10,896 nt of DNA from an uncultured Verrucomicrobiales bacterium (GTDB lineage: Bacteria; Verrucomicrobiota; Verrucomicrobiia; Verrucomicrobiales; Akkermansiaceae), in the NCBI GenBank assembly GCA_937916135.1, contig CALFTQ010000049.1, positions 1 to 10,896 of the forward strand, in the 5' to 3' direction. The first letter of the stretch is position 1. Every line of letters starts with the position of its first letter. Below are positions 7,071 through 10,896 of this stretch, one piece after another. The notes beneath the pieces are model-generated. The model saw only the letters and a program-made list of their open reading frames with translations, was not told the origin of the DNA and made no database searches. Both the position numbers and the translations under genes were made by a program.

Positions 7071-7561
7071 CAAAGCTCACGGAAAAACTCTTCCACCGGC
7101 TGCGAAGGACCGGGAATGGGCACATTCCCTAAATCCTCGACGGTTTCAGTCTCGAAATTGAAATAGTGAAGCGCACCGGATGACTGGCGCAGGTACAGTT
7201 CGGTGGGGTAATTCTTCCACGCTGCCGTGCCGCCCTGGAAACCGATGCAGCAGTACCATGGCTCTTTGCCATCAGAATCCAGCCCATCCCATGAGGAGGT
7301 CTTCACGTTGTAAAAGAGCTCTCCATCGATATCGCAAGTCTCCATGTACCAGCAGCGGGAATCGCTGACATGCAGAATCTTTGAGCTGAACAAGCCGCTG
7401 ATGGAAGCACTCAGCAACAGCAATGCAACAACCCCGAAACACCCGAGGGAACACCCGGAGGCGCACCCCTTCCCCCGCGTCCTGAACATCCAGCGGCCCA
7501 CCACAGCCAGCACAACCAGGAGGGCTACAAAGCTCACATAAGGCTGAATGTAGTACCACAT
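7070..7561 (-). CDS. Small predicted membrane protein, function unknown
   Basis: This 163-residue protein has two hydrophobic segments near its N-terminus (about residues 5-25 and 38-59), separated by a short basic, Gly/Cys-rich loop (RTRGKGCASGCSLGC). A soluble C-terminal domain of about 100 residues follows, rich in Trp, Tyr and Gly, with no motif I recognise. With two membrane passes and a basic loop between them, the inside-positive rule would put the loop in the cytoplasm and both termini outside. I do not recognise a family. It starts 7 bp after the stop of the upstream gene and its own stop overlaps the next ATG, so it is the middle gene of an operon. There is no Shine-Dalgarno site before the ATG, only an AT-rich TAAAATT. 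Confidence 0.8.
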   Translation of the reverse strand: MWYYIQPYVSFVALLVVLAVVGRWMFRTRGKGCASGCSLGCFGVVALLLLSASISGLFSSKILHVSDSRCWYMETCDIDGELFYNVKTSSWDGLDSDGKEPWYCCIGFQGGTAAWKNYPTELYLRQSSGALHYFNFETETVEDLGNVPIPGPSQPVEEFFREL

Positions 7562-7568
7562 AATTTTA

Positions 7569-8417
7569 TCAGGCCAGTTCCGCGTCCGGCACCGTGGCCC
7601 CTGTCATGCGGTCATGCAGTTCAATGAGGTCAGATTGCATCTTGCGCCCTGCGACATCCACCAGGCGGCAGACGGATTTCCCGCGGCACGCGGATTCGTA
7701 ACGCTGAATCCAATCCTGCGCCTGCGGAGAGGAAACCGACTCCGAATCCACCGGCCGGGGATAGCCCGGCACGCCCACGCGGTATGGCTTGGGGGTGAGG
7801 CGGGCGCGCCAGCATTGCTGGCGGGTGCAGAGCGATTCATACAAGGGGTCGGCATGCAGCAGGCGGCATATCCGGTGCATCCGTTCGGAATCCGGCGCCA
7901 GTTCCCTGCCCGTCAGCATGACACGCCAGCCATTGTGCGTGCGGTACAGGCGGGCGCCCAGCGATTCATCTGCCGCGCACAAATCGCGCAGCGTCTGGAG
8001 CAGCTTTTCCTCCGGCGTGGTCCTCCGGCCGAAGATACCTTTCAGCCTATCCCCCAGCGAGAGCGGAAAATCATCCACATCCACAAAGCAGAGGGTAGTG
8101 CTGTTGAGCACCTGCACCCCATAGCGATTGCGAGTGATAATATTCTCCGCATCCACCTGCTCCACCACCGGCTCCAGCAGCAGGGTGGCGTATTCCTCCG
8201 ACTTCAGCTCATCCAGCGCACGCAGGCGGGCGCAGTGTTCAGCCACCGCCTCCTCGCTTACCCCACGCCGCGCGGCAAACTCAGAGCGGATGCGGAAGCG
8301 TTCCTCCAGCCGCTCCCGCGCCTCGCTCATCGAGCAGTACGATATGCCGCGCAATTTCCACAGCGAACCATCGCAGCCCCTGCGCCTCTCTGTAACCCAG
8401 TAGGGAGGAATCTTCAT
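7569..8417 (-). CDS. Conserved-looking protein of unknown function with DxD motif
   Basis: With the ATG at 8417 (MKIPPYWVTE) this is a 282-residue soluble protein and the first gene of a three-gene operon. A helical, charged region (about 30-82) precedes a strand ending in Asp113-Val-Asp115 (TLCFVDVDDF). After about 45 residues comes LYRTHNGWRVMLTG (157-170), then DPLYESLC (190-197) and CWRARLTPKPYRVG (202-215). I recall uncharacterised proteins in other bacteria with the RARLTPKP-type ending, but no known function. The DxD strand followed by a glycine-turn strand loosely recalls the first two motifs of archaeo-eukaryotic primases; this is inference only, since the expected motif II His is replaced by Arg165. 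An extended in-frame start at 8498 would cross the promoter. That promoter (TTGACT, 17 bp, TATCAT) ends 7 nt before the ATG. Confidence 0.82.
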   Translation of the reverse strand: MKIPPYWVTERRRGCDGSLWKLRGISYCSMSEARERLEERFRIRSEFAARRGVSEEAVAEHCARLRALDELKSEEYATLLLEPVVEQVDAENIITRNRYGVQVLNSTTLCFVDVDDFPLSLGDRLKGIFGRRTTPEEKLLQTLRDLCAADESLGARLYRTHNGWRVMLTGRELAPDSERMHRICRLLHADPLYESLCTRQQCWRARLTPKPYRVGVPGYPRPVDSESVSSPQAQDWIQRYESACRGKSVCRLVDVAGRKMQSDLIELHDRMTGATVPDAELA

Positions 8418-8424
8418 AATCCGG

Positions 8425-8453
8425 ATGATATTCCCCAGCCCACTCCAAGTCAA
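8425..8453 (-). promoter_or_regulatory. Sigma70-type promoter of the three-gene operon
   Basis: On the minus strand TTGACT (8453-8448, 5/6), a 17-bp spacer and TATCAT (8430-8425, 5/6) make a strong candidate. The -10 ends 7 nt before the ATG at 8417, so transcription should begin at or next to the start codon, making the mRNA leaderless. Confidence 0.65.
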
Positions 8454-8482
8454 CAAAAAAACGGGAAGTTCTCTGCATTTGC

Positions 8483-8510
8483 TTGACCTGCCGGCCATTT
8501 ACTGTATCCT
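8483..8510 (+). promoter_or_regulatory. Candidate promoter of the 8518 gene
   Basis: TTGACC (8483-8488, 5/6), a 16-bp spacer and TATCCT (8505-8510, 4/6) precede the ATG at 8518 by 7 nt. This is the same -10-to-ATG distance as in the divergent operon promoter, and it again predicts a leaderless transcript. Confidence 0.5.
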
Positions 8511-8517
8511 ATTGACG

Positions 8518-9468
8518 ATGAAAGTCAGCATCCAATCGCCCGCCACAAAGAAATTCATTTCCTTGTATATTCCGCTTGAGGGCAGGATTTATTCTGAAAG
8601 CGGGCAAATGATTGCCACCCTGGAGTACCGCCACAGCAGTGATTGCTTTCCGCGGCTTTCAATTCAGATGGGTGAGAATACCATCGAAATACGCTCCGAT
8701 TGCCGGACAGGCAGCAAGGGTGAAATCTGCTTCAATGGCTCCCGGCGTGGTCGTTTCGACTGCACCATCAGCCACTACCCGATGTTCTTTGACAACTCGG
8801 GGGCCAGGATTCTGCATATGGAGACCGATGACTCAGACCGGCGTTTTCTCTGGGCTTTCCGCAATGGATTCAGCAAGAAAGAAGCAAAGGCCTACGCCGC
8901 CGCGCGTCATGCCTTGCTCGTCGGGCCCGATTATGTGCTGGCTTCCATCAACTCCGGCGTGTACAGGCCGGATTCTCTCTTGAACAACTCGCTCTACCCC
9001 CTGATGAACGAATCGGACGAGCAAATCTGGGCTTCCCAATCCACCGAGACGCAGCTACTCATTCTGACAGGGGCCTGCTGGTGGCTGTGCTACGGTCTGC
9101 ATTATGCCAGCAAAGAAAGTGAGCACGCCGTCAGGAGCTGGGATGTTCAGGTAAACGTGCCCTCGACACGCTGTCTGGAGGGGCGGCTCATCCTCAATCC
9201 GGAGCACCTGCCACCCGTGAACGCCAGAACGGAATACCTTGCCACTCACCCGCTCATTGCCGGCATCTGGCTGGTATGCGGACTGCTGCTGGGGCTGGTT
9301 ATCCTGCCGCTCCGCCAGCAGGAGTTCAATGCGGACTGCCTAGCGGCCACCATCTATACCTCACTCATTCCGGCCATCTGGCTTGTGGTTCGCCACTTAC
9401 TCAGCAAAAACTCTGCAAAAAAGATTAAGGAGATTGAAATTCAGATTAATTCTGCAAATCGAGCTTGA
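8518..9468 (+). CDS. Membrane-anchored protein of unknown function
   Basis: This 316-residue protein begins with a beta-rich domain (residues 1 to about 120: FISLYIPLEGRIYSESGQMIATLEYR and so on). A mixed region of about 60 residues follows, then a hydrophobic stretch near 181-197 (LLILTGACWWLCYGLHYA) and two clear C-terminal membrane segments (about 245-264 and 274-294), and a short Lys-rich tail (KNSAKKIKEIEI). The N-terminal pattern loosely recalls LURP-one/Tubby C-like beta barrels, but that is weak. I do not recognise a family. The start at 8518 (MKVSIQSP) is preferred over 8425, which lies across the promoter of the divergent operon. There is no Shine-Dalgarno site. The last 23 bp overlap the 3' end of the convergent gene at 9446. 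Confidence 0.8.
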   Translation: MKVSIQSPATKKFISLYIPLEGRIYSESGQMIATLEYRHSSDCFPRLSIQMGENTIEIRSDCRTGSKGEICFNGSRRGRFDCTISHYPMFFDNSGARILHMETDDSDRRFLWAFRNGFSKKEAKAYAAARHALLVGPDYVLASINSGVYRPDSLLNNSLYPLMNESDEQIWASQSTETQLLILTGACWWLCYGLHYASKESEHAVRSWDVQVNVPSTRCLEGRLILNPEHLPPVNARTEYLATHPLIAGIWLVCGLLLGLVILPLRQQEFNADCLAATIYTSLIPAIWLVVRHLLSKNSAKKIKEIEIQINSANRA

Positions 9469-9892
9469 AATACACCCAGCCGGTGGAAGGTGAAAACACC
9501 ACCTCCCCGCTCCTCTTCGTGCGCCACAGCAGCAACCGGATTTCCTCGCTGCTCATCCAATCGCTCACGGTCTCCCCGGTGTAGGTCTCGTACCCCTGCG
9601 GGTTTGCGGGTATTCCCTTCCCGGGCAAAGCCTCGGGAGCAAGTCTGAATGCCCCTTCGATGCAGTATTCGGCATCCTGCCGTGGAATGCTCCGTGATTT
9701 CTGCACATCCTCCCCGGTGAGCTTATCAAGAACTGCCCAGGAAGCCTCTGCAACATCATCCATCTCCACACGAAACAGCTTGCAGACCGTTACCTTCTTC
9801 TCCCCCGAATCCTCCGTTACCACATAAACCACGGCAAGCACCAGAACTAGCGCTAGTATCACTTTCAGCACAACTCTCTTCGTGGCGGGCAT
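9446..9892 (-). CDS. Small signal-anchored protein of unknown function
   Basis: This 148-residue protein starts MPATKRVVLKVILAL. A short basic N-terminus is followed by one hydrophobic helix (about residues 7-26), which fits a signal anchor or uncleaved signal peptide with the rest outside the cytoplasm. There is no lipobox or clear cleavage site. The remaining 120 residues are mildly acidic and end in a beta-like GEVVFSPSTGWVYFKLDLQN. I do not recognise a family. A longer in-frame start at 9985 would bury the helix and cross the promoter, so the ATG at 9892 is preferred. The gene overlaps the convergent 8518 gene by 23 bp and is divergent from argH. Confidence 0.72.
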   Translation of the reverse strand: MPATKRVVLKVILALVLVLAVVYVVTEDSGEKKVTVCKLFRVEMDDVAEASWAVLDKLTGEDVQKSRSIPRQDAEYCIEGAFRLAPEALPGKGIPANPQGYETYTGETVSDWMSSEEIRLLLWRTKRSGEVVFSPSTGWVYFKLDLQN

Positions 9893-9900
9893 ACTCAGGA

Positions 9901-9930
9901 ACTGTACATCACTCACAGCCTCACAGTCAA
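9901..9930 (-). promoter_or_regulatory. Candidate promoter of the 9892 gene
   Basis: On the minus strand TTGACT (9930-9925), an 18-bp spacer and TACAGT (9906-9901, 4/6) end 8 nt before the ATG at 9892. The -35 hexamer is identical to that of the operon promoter at 8453. A leader of only one or two bases is predicted. Confidence 0.45.
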
Positions 9931-9977
9931 GTGCCTTTCCTGATTTCGTGCAAAAATCTGCATGGCAGCATTGCGGC

Positions 9978-10006
9978 TTGCACATGATGGGGAATGGTGG
10001 TATGCT
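9978..10006 (+). promoter_or_regulatory. Weak candidate argH promoter
   Basis: TTGCAC (9978-9983, 3/6), a 17-bp spacer and TATGCT (10001-10006, 4/6) end 9 nt before the argH ATG. The match is poor, but the placement repeats the pattern at other genes here. No Shine-Dalgarno site precedes the ATG. Confidence 0.3.
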
Positions 10007-10015
10007 GGCCGCGTT

Positions 10016-10896
10016 ATGTGGACAGGACGTTTTTCACAGCCTACGGCAGATTTGGTATTGGAGTACGGTGAATCCGTTTCCTACGACTGGAAGCTTTATG
10101 AACACGACATTGCCGGCTCCACGGCGCATGCCCGCGCCCAGCTGAAAGCCGGCATGCTCACGCAGGATGAGTTCGATGCCATTGCCAACGGCCTGCAGGA
10201 GATCCTGGCCGACATCAAGGCCGGCAACTTCAGCTGGAGCATGAAGCTCGAGGATGTGCACATGAACATCGAAAGCGAGCTGACCCGCCGCATCGGGGCC
10301 CCCGGTGCCAAGCTGCACACCGCCCGCTCCCGCAATGACCAGGTGGCCACCGATACGCGCCTGTACTGCCGCACTCAGATTGACAAAACACTGGAGCTGC
10401 TCAAGGATATGCAGCGTGCCCTGGTGCAGAAAGCTTCCCAATATGCGGAGGTCCGCATTCCCGGTTACACCCACCTGCAACGCGCCCAGCCGGTCACCAT
10501 CGGTCACCACCTGCTGGCCTATGTGGAGATGCTGGACCGCGATGCCGCCCGCCTGGCCGATTGCCGCCGCCGCGTGAACGTGAGCCCGCTGGGCAGCGGT
10601 GCCATTGCCGGCAGCACCATCAACCTGGACCGCGCGGGTATCGCCGCCGAGCTGGGCTTTGATTCCGTGAGCGAAAACTCCATGGATGCCATCGCTGACC
10701 GCGACTACATCATGGAAACGCTCTTCGACCTCTCCCTCATCGGCACCCATCTTTCCCGCCTGAGCGAAGACCTGGTGCTGTGGAGCAGCGCTGAGTTCGG
10801 CTACTGCACACTGAGCGATGCCCACACCACGGGCTCCAGCCTCATGCCGCAGAAGAAGAACCCGGACGTGTGCGAGCTGACCCGCGGCAAGAGCGG
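10016..10896 (+). CDS. argH: Argininosuccinate lyase, N-terminal part (runs off window)
   Basis: This enzyme catalyses the last step of arginine synthesis, splitting argininosuccinate into arginine and fumarate in the cytoplasm. The visible 293 codons start with the family-typical MWTGRFSQPTADLV and continue YDWKLYEHDIAGSTAHA. The substrate-binding SRNDQ is at 105-109. GYTHLQRAQP carries the expected catalytic His153. The superfamily signature GSSLMPQKKNPD is at 273-284, in the flexible loop that holds the catalytic serine. About 165 residues should remain beyond the window, since the family is near 460. The frame is open to the last base, so this is a cut by the window and not a broken gene. 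The start at 10016 is fixed by the MWTGRF match. No other arg gene is visible, so argH appears separate from an arginine operon on this side. Confidence 0.97.
   Translation, partial: MWTGRFSQPTADLVLEYGESVSYDWKLYEHDIAGSTAHARAQLKAGMLTQDEFDAIANGLQEILADIKAGNFSWSMKLEDVHMNIESELTRRIGAPGAKLHTARSRNDQVATDTRLYCRTQIDKTLELLKDMQRALVQKASQYAEVRIPGYTHLQRAQPVTIGHHLLAYVEMLDRDAARLADCRRRVNVSPLGSGAIAGSTINLDRAGIAAELGFDSVSENSMDAIADRDYIMETLFDLSLIGTHLSRLSEDLVLWSSAEFGYCTLSDAHTTGSSLMPQKKNPDVCELTRGKS

Noticed and set aside
10034..10825. Minus-strand open frame of 263 codons opposite argH
   Set aside because: argH on the plus strand has unmistakable catalytic motifs; the opposite frame is its shadow.

Overview
This window is bacterial chromosome of fairly high G+C, and protein genes fill nearly all of it. 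The longest gap without a gene is about 280 bp, and I see no RNA genes, insertion sequences, CRISPR arrays or phage genes. The near absence of Shine-Dalgarno sites, the dispersed housekeeping genes and the general look of the FtsK and aminotransferase proteins fit a Verrucomicrobiota member, possibly Akkermansia-like. That placement is an impression and has not been tested.

Left part (1-5341). On the minus strand lie ftsK (septal DNA translocase, 105-2990), tag (3-methyladenine DNA glycosylase I, about 3269-3829) and a class I aspartate-type aminotransferase (about 3899-5068). A strong intrinsic terminator follows the aminotransferase and ends only a few bases before tag begins. The gap between ftsK and tag holds a REP-like long inverted repeat. 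The gap right of the aminotransferase holds a good sigma70-type promoter and five tandem heptamers of the GAAGTAC type.

Middle part (5342-8417). A plus-strand bile acid:sodium symporter family transporter (5342-6298) runs convergently into, and overlaps, the last gene of a three-gene minus-strand operon. In transcription order the operon encodes an uncharacterised protein with a DxD motif (7569-8417), a small protein with two predicted membrane segments (7070-7561) and an endonuclease IV-like TIM-barrel protein that keeps all nine expected metal ligands (6273-7070). Gene spacing is 7 bp and then a 1-bp stop/start overlap.

Right part (8418-10896). A plus-strand gene for an unknown membrane-anchored protein (8518-9468) overlaps convergently with a minus-strand gene for a small membrane-anchored protein (9446-9892). 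Divergent from the latter is argH (argininosuccinate lyase), which starts at 10016 and is cut by the window end.

The most unusual general signal is promoter placement. For at least three, perhaps six, genes a -35/-10 pair sits so close to the ATG that the mRNA should be leaderless or have a leader of only a few bases. The most interesting gene set is the three-gene operon that joins an endonuclease IV-like metal centre to a conserved protein of unknown function.
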